A stretch of DNA of 47,835 nt from an uncultured Collinsella sp. (GCA_902478865.1 CABSNA010000001.1:1-47835), one strand, 5' to 3'; positions 34,874 to 43,883 are shown, counted from the stretch's first letter. Program-made: numbers and translations. Notes: generated by a model not told the origin, from the letters alone.

Positions 34874-34901
34874 AATACCCTCGTTCCCGAGGGTATTTTT
34901 T
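34874..34901 (+). terminator. Terminator after dciA
   Basis: A 10-bp perfect stem (34874-34883 with 34888-34897), a 4-base loop, then seven T. It separates the dnaN-recF-dciA unit from gyrB. Confidence 0.9.
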
Positions 34902-34951
34902 TACGATAAACTAGTAAGGCTGTACACATTTTCTTGACTGAAGGAGGACGT

Positions 34952-36982
34952 GTGGCAAACGAAAACGATTACGATGGCGGCGAGATTAAGATTCTCGAAG
35001 GTCTCGAGGCCGTTCGTAAGCGCCCGGGCATGTATATCGGCTCGACGAGCGCCAGCGGTCTGCATCACCTGGTGTGGGAGATCGTTGACAACTCCGTCGA
35101 CGAGGCCATGGCCGGTTTCTGCACCGAGATCCAGGTGACGGTCCACGCCGACAACTCCATCACGGTCGTCGACAACGGGCGCGGCATCCCCGTCGACGAG
35201 CACCCTGTTAAAAAGATCCCGACGCTCGAGGTCGTCATGACGATCTTGCACGCCGGCGGTAAGTTCGATAACTCGGCCTATAAGGTCTCGGGCGGCCTGC
35301 ACGGCGTGGGCATCTCCGTCGTCAACGCACTGTCCAAGCGCGTGGTCGTTCAGGTTCGTCGCGATGGCAACACCTACGAGATGGAGTTCTCGCGCGGCAA
35401 GACCGTCAAGAAGATGGAGGTCGTGGGCACCTCGGATTCGACGGGCACCACCGTCACCTTCTGGCCCGACGATGAGATCTTCGAGACCTGCATCTACGAT
35501 TTCGATACGCTGCATAACCGTCTGCAGGAGACAGCGTTCCTCAATAAGAACCTCAAAATCGTGCTGACCGACGAGCGCGAAGCGACTCCCCACGTGGAGG
35601 AGTTTTGCTACGAGGGCGGCATCATCGACTTCGTCAAGTTCCTCAACGAGGGCAAGGACGTTCCCGAGGCCTTTAAGGAGCCCATCTATATCGAGGGCAA
35701 ATCGGACCCGGACGCGCCTGTGACCAAGATGGGCGAGGTCGAGGTTTCCTTGCAGTGGAATAGCGGCTACGGCGAGAACGTCATGTCGTTTGCCAACGAC
35801 ATCTACACCCCCGAGGGCGGCATGCACCTTGAGGGCTTCCGTACCGCGCTCACCCGCGTGATCAACGATTACGCGCGCAAGCAGAACCTGCTCAAGGAAA
35901 AAGACGCCAACCTGACCGGCGACGATGTGCGCGAGGGCCTTTCGGCCGTTATCTCGGTCAAGCTGCCCGATCCGCAGTTTGAGGGCCAGACCAAGGCAAA
36001 GCTCGGCAGCTCCTATATGCGAGCGCTCACGCTCAAGATTGTGACCGACGGCCTTGTCGATTACCTCGAGGAGCATCCCAAGCCCGCTCGCGAGATCGTC
36101 AAGAAGGCGCAACAGGCCTGCAAGGCGCGCAATGCCGCCCGCAAGGCGCGCGAGGCGACCCGCCGCAAGAGCCTGCTCGAGACGGCGTCCCTGCCCGGTA
36201 AGCTCGCTGACTGCTCGGTGCGCGATGCCGAGCTGACCGAGCTCTTCATCGTAGAGGGCGACTCGGCAGGCGGTTCGGCCAAGGACGGCCGTCGCCGAGA
36301 CATCCAGGCGATTCTGCCCCTGCGCGGCAAGATTTTGAACGTCGAACGCGTTGGTGACCATCGCGCGTTCTCGAGTGACACCATCCAGTCGCTGATTACC
36401 GCGATCGGTTGCGGCGTCACGACGAGTGCCGGCGACGGCGGCGACTTCGATATCACCAAGGCGCGCTACCACAAGATCATCATCATGACCGATGCAGACG
36501 TCGACGGTGCGCATATCCGCATCCTGCTGCTGACGTTCTTCTACAAGTACATGCGTCCGCTGATCGATGCCGGCTACGTCTATGTTGCCTGCCCGCCCAT
36601 CTTTGGCATTAAGGTGCGCAACAAGATCCACTACGTGTATCCCAACGGCCGCCAGCCCGAAGACGAGATCCTGCGCGACACCATCCAGAGTCTGGGCCTG
36701 AACCCCGACGATAACGACGAGGACGGCAAGGCCAAGGACGGCAAGATTACCAAAAAGCGCAAGGGCTATACCGTCCAGCGCTACAAGGGCCTGGGCGAGA
36801 TGGACCCCAAGCAGCTTGCCTCGACGACGATGGACCCCAAGACCCGCATTCTGCAGCGCGTGTCGATCGAGGACGCCGTGGTGGCGGACCGCGCCGTGCG
36901 CGAGCTGATGGGTTCCGAGGTCGGCTATCGCCGCGAGTACATCGAGAAGCATGCACATGATGCACGATTCCTTGACGCTTAA
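34952..36982 (+). CDS. gyrB: DNA gyrase subunit B
   Basis: ATPase subunit of gyrase, which introduces negative supercoils. The 676-residue protein has EIVDNSVDEAMAGF, DNGRGIPVD and GGLHGVGISVVNALS of the GHKL ATPase, then the TOPRIM motifs IVEGDSAGGSAKDGRRR and DADVDGAHIRILLL, and the C-terminal YKGLGEMDPKQLA. A short Asp/Lys-rich insert precedes the last motif (DDNDEDGKAKDGKITKKRK). I start at the GTG at 34952 because AAGGAGG lies 4 bases upstream; the in-frame TTG at 34934 is upstream of that site. gyrA follows by 11 bases. Confidence 0.97.
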   Translation: MANENDYDGGEIKILEGLEAVRKRPGMYIGSTSASGLHHLVWEIVDNSVDEAMAGFCTEIQVTVHADNSITVVDNGRGIPVDEHPVKKIPTLEVVMTILHAGGKFDNSAYKVSGGLHGVGISVVNALSKRVVVQVRRDGNTYEMEFSRGKTVKKMEVVGTSDSTGTTVTFWPDDEIFETCIYDFDTLHNRLQETAFLNKNLKIVLTDEREATPHVEEFCYEGGIIDFVKFLNEGKDVPEAFKEPIYIEGKSDPDAPVTKMGEVEVSLQWNSGYGENVMSFANDIYTPEGGMHLEGFRTALTRVINDYARKQNLLKEKDANLTGDDVREGLSAVISVKLPDPQFEGQTKAKLGSSYMRALTLKIVTDGLVDYLEEHPKPAREIVKKAQQACKARNAARKAREATRRKSLLETASLPGKLADCSVRDAELTELFIVEGDSAGGSAKDGRRRDIQAILPLRGKILNVERVGDHRAFSSDTIQSLITAIGCGVTTSAGDGGDFDITKARYHKIIIMTDADVDGAHIRILLLTFFYKYMRPLIDAGYVYVACPPIFGIKVRNKIHYVYPNGRQPEDEILRDTIQSLGLNPDDNDEDGKAKDGKITKKRKGYTVQRYKGLGEMDPKQLASTTMDPKTRILQRVSIEDAVVADRAVRELMGSEVGYRREYIEKHAHDARFLDA

Positions 36983-36993
36983 GAGGAGGTAAC

Positions 36994-39735
36994 GTGGCAG
37001 ACGATATCAACAATAACGGGGGTATGGACGAGGCCGGCGATGCCGGTATGCCCGATGATCTGAAGCGCTTGCTTGCCCGTGCTGAGCAGGGCGAGGACGG
37101 CGATCCGGACGCCTATAACCCCGACGCCGATGATGATGAGGAGGAAGACGACGACGCCGAGCTCGAGGAGAGCTTTGGCGAAGTCGATCGCGGCGCCTCG
37201 GCCGGCGAGGATATCAACGGCGGCCAGCTCCAGATTTCGGAGTTCGGTCGCGAGATGAAGCAGTCGTTCATCGAGTATTCGATGTCGGTCATCACGGCGC
37301 GCGCCCTGCCGGACGTGCGCGACGGCTTAAAGCCGGTGCACCGCCGCATCCTGTACGCGATGAACGAGAGCGGCATCTACCCCAACCGACCGCACAAGAA
37401 GTCGGCCTGGACGGTCGGCGAAGTTATCGGTAAGTACCACCCGCACGGCGATTCCGCGGTCTATGAGGCCATGGTCCGCCTGGCGCAGTGGTTCTCCATG
37501 CGCACGCCGCTCATCGACGGTCACGGCAACTTCGGCAACATCGACGGCGACGGCGCGGCGGCCATGCGTTACACCGAGAGCCGCCTGGCAAAGCCCGCCA
37601 TGGAACTGTTGCGTGACTTGCAGAAGGATACCGTCGACTGGCAGCCCAACTACGACGAATCGCTCGCCGAGCCCGTGGCGCTGCCTGCGCGCTTCCCCAA
37701 CCTGCTGGTCAACGGCAGCCAGGGCATCGCCGTCGGCATGGCCACCAACATCGCTCCGCATAACCTCACCGAGGCGATCGAGGCCACCTGCTACCTGATC
37801 GACAACCCCGACGCCACCGTCGACGAGCTCATGCAGATCATGCCCGGTCCGGACTTCCCCACCGGCGCCATCATCATGGGCAGCGCCGGCATTAAGCAGA
37901 GCTACGAGACCGGCCGCGGCTCCATTACCGTGCGTGCCAAGGCACACGTGGAGTCCACCAAGACCGGCCGCAGCCGCCTGGTCTTTACCGAGATTCCCTA
38001 CATGGTCAACAAGGGCACCCTGCAGGAGAAGATCGCCCAGCTTGTCAACGACAAGCGCATCGAGGGCATCTCGGATATGCGCGATGAGTCCAACCAGAAG
38101 GGCATCCGTCTGGTCATCGAGCTCAAGAAGGGCGTCATTCCGCAGGTCGTGCTCAACAATCTGTATAAGTACACCTCGCTGCAGACGACCTTTGGCGCCA
38201 ACAACCTGGCACTCGTCAACGGCGTTCCCAAATGCCTGAGCCTGCGCGAGATGCTGCAGCACTACATCGACCACCAGGTCGACGTCGTCACCCGCCGCAC
38301 CCGCTTCGACCTTAAGAAGGCCCAGGCCCGCGCGCATATCCTCGAGGGCTACCTGATGGCCCTTGACCATATCGACGAGGTCATCAGCATCATCCGCTCC
38401 TCGCAGACCGACTCCGAGGCCAGCAGCCGACTGATCGAACGCTTTGGCTTTACGCCCGAGCAGACCACGGCCATCCTCGAGATGAAGCTGCGCCGCCTGA
38501 CCGGCCTGGAGCGCGACAAGATCCAGGAAGAGCTGGACGGCCTGCGCCGCGCCATCGCCTACTACGAGGACCTGCTGGCGCATGAGGAGAAGATCCTGGG
38601 CGTCATCAAAGAAGAGATGCGCGAGATCTCCAAGAAGTTTGGCGACAAACGCCGCACCGAGATCAGCCAGGTTGAGAAGGACCTGGATGTCGAGGACCTC
38701 ATCGCCGACGAGGATATGGTCGTGACCATCACCCACACCGGCTACGTTAAGCGTATCCCGGTGGCTGCCTACCGCGCCCAGAAGCGCGGCGGCAAGGGCG
38801 TGTCGGGCGTCAACCTCAAAGAGGATGACGTTATCGACGAGATGTTTATCGCATCCACGCACGAGTACGTGCTGTTCTTCTCGAGCAAGGGCAAGGTCTA
38901 TCGCCTGAAGGTGCACGAGCTGCCGGTGGGTACGCGCCAGGCGCGCGGTACCGCGATCGTCAACCTGCTGCCCTTCGAGGAGGGCGAGAAGATCGCGAGC
39001 GTCATCAGCTGCCGCGATTTCCCGGCCGACGAGTACCTGATGTTTGCCACCAAGAGTGGCATGGTCAAGAAGACCGTGATGAGCGCTTACGATCGTAGTC
39101 GCCGTGATGGACTCATTGCCATCAACCTGCGCGACGACGACGCACTGCTGAACGTGCGCCGCGTGCGCGAGGGTGACAAGATTATCCTGGCCACCACCGC
39201 GGGCAAGGCGATCATGTTCTCCGAGGAGCAGCTGCGCGCCACCGGCCGCGACACCAGCGGCGTTCGCGGTATCGGTCTGAAGGACGGTGTGAGCGTTCTG
39301 GGCATGGAAGTCACTAACGGCAACGGCGATCTGTTCGTCATCACCGAGCGCGGCTACGGCAAGCGCACGCCGGTCGCGGACTATCCGGAGCAGAATCGCG
39401 GCGGTCAGGGCGTCTACACCATCCAAATGACCGAGCGTAAGGGTAACCTCGCGGCCATGAAGACGGTGGGCCCACAGCACGAGCTGTTCATCGTGACGGA
39501 GGGCGCGACGGTCATTCGCGTCAAGACCGACGAGATCAGCCAGACCGGCCGTGCCACCCAGGGCGTCAAGATGATGACCGTCGACGACAACGACCGCGTA
39601 TGCGCCGTAGCCCGCATGACGGCAGCCAAAGAGAAGCCCGAAGGCGAAGCAACAGAAGACGGTTCTGCCCCCGAAGAAGCCCCAGTCGATCTAGGCGATG
39701 GCAACGACATGCCAGAAGATCTCCTAGACGAGTAA
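36994..39735 (+). CDS. gyrA: DNA gyrase subunit A with acidic N-terminal extension
   Basis: Breakage-reunion subunit of gyrase, 913 residues. The catalytic Tyr193 is in MRYTESR, 71 residues later than in E. coli, because about 75 extra N-terminal residues are present, very rich in Asp/Glu. The quinolone-region motif is HPHGDSAVYEAMVRLAQ: Ser154 (E. coli Ser83) is the susceptible-type residue and Glu158 matches position 87. The C-terminal beta-pinwheel contains the GyrA box QKRGGKG. The start is GTG after AAGAGGAGGT. The terminator at 39776-39808 follows. Confidence 0.96.
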   Translation: MADDINNNGGMDEAGDAGMPDDLKRLLARAEQGEDGDPDAYNPDADDDEEEDDDAELEESFGEVDRGASAGEDINGGQLQISEFGREMKQSFIEYSMSVITARALPDVRDGLKPVHRRILYAMNESGIYPNRPHKKSAWTVGEVIGKYHPHGDSAVYEAMVRLAQWFSMRTPLIDGHGNFGNIDGDGAAAMRYTESRLAKPAMELLRDLQKDTVDWQPNYDESLAEPVALPARFPNLLVNGSQGIAVGMATNIAPHNLTEAIEATCYLIDNPDATVDELMQIMPGPDFPTGAIIMGSAGIKQSYETGRGSITVRAKAHVESTKTGRSRLVFTEIPYMVNKGTLQEKIAQLVNDKRIEGISDMRDESNQKGIRLVIELKKGVIPQVVLNNLYKYTSLQTTFGANNLALVNGVPKCLSLREMLQHYIDHQVDVVTRRTRFDLKKAQARAHILEGYLMALDHIDEVISIIRSSQTDSEASSRLIERFGFTPEQTTAILEMKLRRLTGLERDKIQEELDGLRRAIAYYEDLLAHEEKILGVIKEEMREISKKFGDKRRTEISQVEKDLDVEDLIADEDMVVTITHTGYVKRIPVAAYRAQKRGGKGVSGVNLKEDDVIDEMFIASTHEYVLFFSSKGKVYRLKVHELPVGTRQARGTAIVNLLPFEEGEKIASVISCRDFPADEYLMFATKSGMVKKTVMSAYDRSRRDGLIAINLRDDDALLNVRRVREGDKIILATTAGKAIMFSEEQLRATGRDTSGVRGIGLKDGVSVLGMEVTNGNGDLFVITERGYGKRTPVADYPEQNRGGQGVYTIQMTERKGNLAAMKTVGPQHELFIVTEGATVIRVKTDEISQTGRATQGVKMMTVDDNDRVCAVARMTAAKEKPEGEATEDGSAPEEAPVDLGDGNDMPEDLLDE

Positions 39736-39775
39736 GAGGCTCTAGCTGGTAAAAATCATCAGACCCCATATATCG

Positions 39776-39808
39776 GCGGTCGGCGCACTGCGCGCCGACC
39801 GCTTTTTT
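39776..39808 (+). terminator. Terminator of gyrBA
   Basis: An 11-bp perfect stem (39776-39786 with 39792-39802) with a 5-base loop and six T. Its T run is also the outer edge of the palindrome that follows. Confidence 0.88.
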
Positions 39809-39987
39809 GAAAACCTTTGAACCCCACGTCGCCCCCGGCTGCCCGGCGGCATGCGAAGTCGATCGCGAGTTCCGCACGAGCAGGAGAGCACTTAATGTGC
39901 TCTCCGTGCGAGCAGGACTGTCCGAGCAGGCGACTTCGCATGCCGCCGGGCAGCCGGGGGCGACACCCCTCAAAGATTTTCAAAAAA
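39803..39987. repeat. 185-bp interrupted palindrome between gyrA and tRNA-Ile
   Basis: Two 34-bp arms (39828-39861 and 39931-39964) are perfect reverse complements. Outside them an 18-base segment (39803-39820 with 39970-39987) pairs 17 of 18. At the centre GGAGAGCAC (39883-39891) pairs with GTGCTCTCC (39897-39905) around TTAAT. The motif GAGCAGG occurs three times in the centre. It codes for nothing convincing. It may be a MITE-like element, an RNA hairpin or a cruciform site. Confidence 0.85.
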
Positions 39988-39991
39988 GTTG

Positions 39992-40021
39992 TTGACGCGC
40001 GCGTAACGACTCGTCTAATAT
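39992..40021 (+). promoter_or_regulatory. Promoter of the tRNA-Ile-Ala-Ile cluster
   Basis: TTGACG and TAATAT are separated by 18 bases, 14 bases before the first tRNA-Ile. Confidence 0.7.
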
Positions 40022-40035
40022 ATCCCTTGCGCGAT

Positions 40036-40112
40036 GGACCTGTAGCTCAGTTGGTTAGAGCGTCCGGCTGATAACCGGGAGGTCACAAGTTCGAATCTTG
40101 TCAGGTCCACCA
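40036..40112 (+). tRNA. tRNA-Ile (GAT), copy 1
   Basis: A 77-base gene with encoded CCA. Acceptor GGACCTG pairs with CAGGTCC; anticodon loop CTGATAA gives GAT. Identical in sequence to copy 2 at 40260. Confidence 0.96.
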
Positions 40113-40123
40113 CTTTCTTTCGC

Positions 40124-40168
40124 AATAAACACCCCAGCGAGAGCCGAGTCGCCGCTGGGGTGTTTATT
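40124..40168 (+). terminator. Long hairpin between tRNA-Ile and tRNA-Ala
   Basis: A 16-bp perfect stem (40124-40139 with 40153-40168) with a 13-base loop. There is no T run after it, so it may be a processing or attenuation structure instead of a full stop. Confidence 0.55.
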
Positions 40169-40179
40169 ACTGTCTCCGT

Positions 40180-40255
40180 GGGGGTTTAGCTCAGCTGGGA
40201 GAGCGCGGGCTTTGCAAGCCTGAGGTCAGGGGTTCGATCCCCCTAACCTCCACCA
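40180..40255 (+). tRNA. tRNA-Ala (TGC)
   Basis: A 76-base gene with encoded CCA. Acceptor GGGGGTT pairs with AACCTCC (one G-T); anticodon loop TTTGCAA gives TGC. Confidence 0.96.
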
Positions 40256-40259
40256 TGAT

Positions 40260-40336
40260 GGACCTGTAGCTCAGTTGGTTAGAGCGTCCGGCTGATAACC
40301 GGGAGGTCACAAGTTCGAATCTTGTCAGGTCCACCA
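40260..40336 (+). tRNA. tRNA-Ile (GAT), copy 2
   Basis: Identical to the copy at 40036, starting 4 bases after the CCA of tRNA-Ala, so the two share a transcript. No rRNA gene is in the window. Confidence 0.96.
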
Positions 40337-40350
40337 TCAAAACTGTGAAG

Positions 40351-40380
40351 AGCCCTGGGGCATTGCCTCGGGGCTTTTTT
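40351..40380 (+). terminator. Terminator of the tRNA cluster
   Basis: AGCCCTGGGG pairs with CCTCGGGGCT (two G-T pairs) around a 5-base loop, followed by six T. Confidence 0.85.
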
Positions 40381-40408
40381 CTTGTCTGCGATAAATCTCA
40401 TTTTGGTT

Positions 40409-40438
40409 TTGTGTGCTGTGCGAAAGTTTGGGTAGTAT
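40409..40438 (+). promoter_or_regulatory. Candidate promoter of the bifunctional nuclease operon
   Basis: TTGTGT and TAGTAT are 18 bases apart, about 55 bases before the start codon. Confidence 0.35.
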
Positions 40439-40494
40439 AGCTATTCAATGCGGCGGACTGCCGCGTGTTAACCGCTACGTACCGGAGGTGTTCC

Positions 40495-40995
40495 ATGGTT
40501 CGTGTCGACATAGAGACCATCGTCATGGCCGCCGGTCCCGTGCCATCGCTTATCGTGCTTCGCGAGCGCTGCAGCAAATCGGACTCGCCCGCGCCACTGC
40601 GTTCCCTTTCCATTCAGACTGGTTCGTTTGAAGCTGCTGCCATCAGCCGCGGCATCGATAGCGGTCGCGCCGAGCGCCCGATTACCCATGACCTGTTGCT
40701 CGATACTGTTGGCGCCCTGGGCGCCAAGCTCGAGCGCATCGAGATCGTTCGCGCCGAGCCGCCGGTGTTCTACGCGACGATCGTCGTACTGGCCGATGGT
40801 GGCGAGCGCAAGATCGACGCCCGCCCCAGTGATGCCATTGCCCTTGCCGTGCGCAGCAATGCCCCCATGTTTGTGGAGGACGACATCATGAATCGCCTGG
40901 GCACTGTTTCTACCCACGCCGAGGAAGTCGACGACGAGCAGGAGTTCGAGAAGTTCGACGAGTTCGTCCATACGCTCTCCCCCGATGACTTCTAA
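40495..40995 (+). CDS. Bifunctional nuclease family protein (DUF151)
   Basis: A 166-residue protein of the DUF151/BFN family, whose plant members show RNase and DNase activity; the bacterial role is poorly known. Family motifs are RPITHDLLLDTVGALGAKLE, FYATIVVLADGGERKIDARP and SDAIALAVRSNAPMFV. The tail is acidic and ends SPDDF. The ATG at 40495 has GGAGG 6 bases upstream; an earlier in-frame start at 40465 has none. The next gene begins directly at the stop codon. Confidence 0.88.
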   Translation: MVRVDIETIVMAAGPVPSLIVLRERCSKSDSPAPLRSLSIQTGSFEAAAISRGIDSGRAERPITHDLLLDTVGALGAKLERIEIVRAEPPVFYATIVVLADGGERKIDARPSDAIALAVRSNAPMFVEDDIMNRLGTVSTHAEEVDDEQEFEKFDEFVHTLSPDDF

Positions 40996-41385
40996 ATGCG
41001 GGGCGTCCAGGTTGCGGAGCGTTCGCTGATGGCCGGCGGTATGTCGGCTGAGGCGGCTGCGATCGCCCGCGAGGCCCAGATGCGCTCGGAGGCTTCTGAG
41101 GCGGCTCGCATTGCCTATGTGACGCAGGCCCGCACGCTTCGCGAGCGCCGTGGCTCGTTTATCAAGATGGTTGTCGTCTCCGTCCTTGTCACGGCAATCT
41201 GCTCGCGCCTTCGTGGTACAGTTGGTGCGCTTGGGTTTTCGATCTCTACGGGCCTTGTGATCTGGGGTGTGATCGATGCGGTAATGCTGACCAGTCAGAT
41301 CAAGGTGCTCGACAAGCGCGCAGCGGACATGATGCGCGCCCGCGACGCTGCCGCCAGGATCGCCGCCGAGGCACAAGAACTGTAA
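40996..41385 (+). CDS. Small membrane protein, unknown
   Basis: A 129-residue protein with an Ala/Glu/Arg-rich helix (about 18-50), two hydrophobic segments (about 57-68 and 78-98) and a charged C-terminal helix. The ATG follows the nuclease stop directly (TAAATG), suggesting coupled translation; an in-frame ATG at 41029 has a better ribosome binding site (GGAG) and is an alternative start. I do not recognise a family. Confidence 0.65.
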   Translation: MRGVQVAERSLMAGGMSAEAAAIAREAQMRSEASEAARIAYVTQARTLRERRGSFIKMVVVSVLVTAICSRLRGTVGALGFSISTGLVIWGVIDAVMLTSQIKVLDKRAADMMRARDAAARIAAEAQEL

Positions 41386-41415
41386 CGACGCCAGACTCGA
41401 TGGGAAGGTCTAAAG

Positions 41416-41865
41416 ATGGCACAGGATATGCAGGACGCCGGTAACGTCTCCGCCGAGCTCGACGCCATGGTGTGCGATCTGATCGGCGCGTTCTTGGACG
41501 ACCTTGCCGCCGGTGAAAACCCTGGCGTAGTTGTGGCGATTGAGGACGCTGCTTCCAACCGATATCTGGCGGCGCTTGACGAGGACGGCGAAGAGGCGTG
41601 CCTCGAGGCGGCCACCAACTTTATCTCCGAGCACAAGATGGGTCTTAAGGACGAGGGCCTGGGCCGTATCGCCCGCTATGCCATCGGCTACACCGGCTGC
41701 GTCGAGATTGACGGCGGCTATCACGATGCTCTGCTCGTGAGCTTCTTCGAAACCACGCTCGAGAGTGGTTTTTCGGCATATGTGCTGTATGAGGGCATGG
41801 GCGCCGGCGATGGTTTTATGTGGAGCGACCCTGAACCTGCAGGTGAGGAAACCCCTCTCATCTAA
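41416..41865 (+). CDS. Acidic cytosolic protein, unknown
   Basis: A 149-residue acidic protein with no signal peptide or membrane segment. It alternates helix and strand (DAMVCDLIGAFLDDLAAG, GVVVAIEDAASNRYLAAL, DALLVSFFETTLESGFSAYVLYEG), suggesting a compact alpha/beta fold. The start has GGAAGG 8 bases upstream. It lies in the same direction as the nuclease pair and before typA. I cannot name a family or function. Confidence 0.65.
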   Translation: MAQDMQDAGNVSAELDAMVCDLIGAFLDDLAAGENPGVVVAIEDAASNRYLAALDEDGEEACLEAATNFISEHKMGLKDEGLGRIARYAIGYTGCVEIDGGYHDALLVSFFETTLESGFSAYVLYEGMGAGDGFMWSDPEPAGEETPLI

Positions 41866-41982
41866 AATCGCTAAAATAAACGAGTTTTCGGTAAAAGGCT
41901 CAATATTCCCGCTGAGCGTTGTATCGCTGGGCGGGCCGCATACGCGTGCCGGTTGTATATAGATAGAAGATAGGGGAACTAC

Positions 41983-43821
41983 ATGCGCGTAGACAATCTG
42001 AGGAACATCGCCATCATCGCTCACGTCGACCACGGCAAGACGACGATGGTCGACAAGCTCCTGCGTGCCACGGACGCCTTCCGTGCCAACCAGCAGGTCG
42101 AGGACCGCGTCCTGGATTCCAACGACCAGGAGCGCGAGCGCGGCATTACGATTCTCGCCAAGAACATCTCTATCGAGTACAAGGACGTCAAGATCAACGT
42201 CATCGACACCCCGGGCCACGCCGACTTTGGCGGCGAGGTCGAGCGCGTGCTGCGTATGGCCGACGGCGCCCTGCTGCTGGTCGACGCTTTTGAGGGCCCC
42301 ATGCCCCAGACCCGCTTCGTGCTGCGTCACGCTATCGACACCGGCCTTAAGATCATGATCGTAATCAACAAGATCGACCGTCCGGGTGCCAACCCCGAGA
42401 AGGCCTACAACGACTGCCTCGACCTTATGGCCGACCTGGGCGCTACCGACGACCAGCTTGAGTTCGCCATGGAGCACGTGGTCTACGCCAGCGCCATGAA
42501 TGGCTTTGCCCGCCTTGACCCCAACGACGGCAACATGGACATGTATCCGCTGCTCGATATGATCATCGACGACATGCCCGCGCCCGAGGTTGACGAGAAC
42601 GCCCCGCTGGCCATGCAGTGCGTGACCATCGACCACTCCAACTTTGTCGGCCGCATCGGTATCGGTCGCGTGTACTCCGGCGCCATTCACCAGGGCGACC
42701 AGATCCTGGTTGTGAAGAACGACGGCTCCAGCGCCACCGCTACCGTCAAACAGCTCTTTACCTTCGACTACCTGGGCCGCACCGAGTGCCAGGAAGTCGG
42801 CGCCGGCGACATCGCCGCTGTCGTGGGCATTGACCGCACCGATATCGGCGATGTCTACACCGATCCCGAGAACCCCGTCGAGCTCGAGCCCATCGAGATC
42901 GACCCGCCGACCCTGTCCATCGTCTTTGAGGCTTCGACCTCCCCGCTCGTCGGTCGCGACGGCGACATCGTGGGCGCCCGTCAGCTCAAGGAGCGCCTGT
43001 TCAACGAGGCCGAGAACAACGTGACCATGAAGATCGAGGAGCTCGAGGACAAGAGCGGCGTCGAGGTCTCGGGCCGCGGCATCCTGCACCTGTCCGTCCT
43101 GATGGAGTCCATGCGCCGCGAGGGCTTTGAGTTCCAGGTCGGCCGTCCCCGCGTTCTGTTTAAGAAGGACGAGAACGGCAACAAGATGGAGCCTGTCGAG
43201 CAGGCCGTCGTCGAGTGCCCGGACGAGTACTCGGGCAAGGTCGTTGAGGTCTTCGGTACCTCCGGCGGCATCATGACGAGCATGGATACCTCGGGCATCG
43301 TGACGCACCTTGAGTTTAAGATCCCGACGCGTGGCATCATGGGCCTTAAGAACCGCATCATGAACGTCACCCACGGCGAAGGCGTGTTCTACCACACCTT
43401 CCTGGAGTATGGTCCTTACGCCGGCGAGATCGGCAACCGTCAGAACGGCGCCATGATTTCCATGACCACCGAGAAGGCCGTTGCCTACGCTCTGGGTACG
43501 CTGCAGGAGCGCGGTCAGCTGTTTGTTGAGCCGGGCACCGAATGCTATGAGGGCATGATCGTGGGCGAGCGTAGCAAGGCTGGCGACATGGTCGTCAACA
43601 TCGCGCGTACCAAGAACCTGGGCAACCAGCGTTCCTCGACCTCCGATATCTCCGTCCAGCTGGTGCCGCCCCGCACCTTCTCGCTGGAGGAGGCGCTGGA
43701 GTACATCGCCGACGACGAGCTGGTCGAGATTACTCCCAAGAACATCCGCTTGCGCAAGCGTCTGCTCAACGCCACCGACCGCAAGAAGGCTGCTGTCCGC
43801 GCCGGTCAGGTCAACAAATAA
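41983..43821 (+). CDS. typA: Ribosome-binding GTPase TypA/BipA
   Basis: Translational GTPase needed for growth under stress and for 50S assembly. The 612-residue protein has the GTPase motifs AHVDHGKTT (G1), RGITILAKN (G2), DTPGHADFGGEV (G3), NKIDRPGA (G4) and a G5 region, then EF-G-like domains II, III and V and the specific C-terminal domain (AVAYALGTLQERGQLFVEPG, ELVEITPKNIRLRK). The start ATG follows AGGGG. It is monocistronic, ended by the terminator at 43850-43883. Confidence 0.96.
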   Translation: MRVDNLRNIAIIAHVDHGKTTMVDKLLRATDAFRANQQVEDRVLDSNDQERERGITILAKNISIEYKDVKINVIDTPGHADFGGEVERVLRMADGALLLVDAFEGPMPQTRFVLRHAIDTGLKIMIVINKIDRPGANPEKAYNDCLDLMADLGATDDQLEFAMEHVVYASAMNGFARLDPNDGNMDMYPLLDMIIDDMPAPEVDENAPLAMQCVTIDHSNFVGRIGIGRVYSGAIHQGDQILVVKNDGSSATATVKQLFTFDYLGRTECQEVGAGDIAAVVGIDRTDIGDVYTDPENPVELEPIEIDPPTLSIVFEASTSPLVGRDGDIVGARQLKERLFNEAENNVTMKIEELEDKSGVEVSGRGILHLSVLMESMRREGFEFQVGRPRVLFKKDENGNKMEPVEQAVVECPDEYSGKVVEVFGTSGGIMTSMDTSGIVTHLEFKIPTRGIMGLKNRIMNVTHGEGVFYHTFLEYGPYAGEIGNRQNGAMISMTTEKAVAYALGTLQERGQLFVEPGTECYEGMIVGERSKAGDMVVNIARTKNLGNQRSSTSDISVQLVPPRTFSLEEALEYIADDELVEITPKNIRLRKRLLNATDRKKAAVRAGQVNK

Positions 43822-43849
43822 GCGCTGGGCTTTATAGCGAGTAACAAGA

Positions 43850-43883
43850 AAGGGCGTCGACCATCGCGGTCGGCGCCCTTTTT
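43850..43883 (+). terminator. Terminator of typA
   Basis: A 13-bp stem with one G-T pair (43850-43862 with 43868-43880) and a 5-base loop, followed by T. Confidence 0.88.

Noticed and set aside
31822..39480. Long frames antisense to dnaN, gyrB and gyrA
   Set aside because: All are shadows of strongly conserved genes and show His/Gly/Val-rich composition without family similarity.
39807..40071. Small frames across the region behind gyrA
   Set aside because: They are translations of the inverted repeat (the same peptide pieces appear on both strands) and run into tRNA-Ile.
40036..40336. A possible rRNA operon around the Ile/Ala tRNAs
   Set aside because: No 16S, 23S or 5S sequence is recognisable on either side; protein-coding genes flank the cluster closely.
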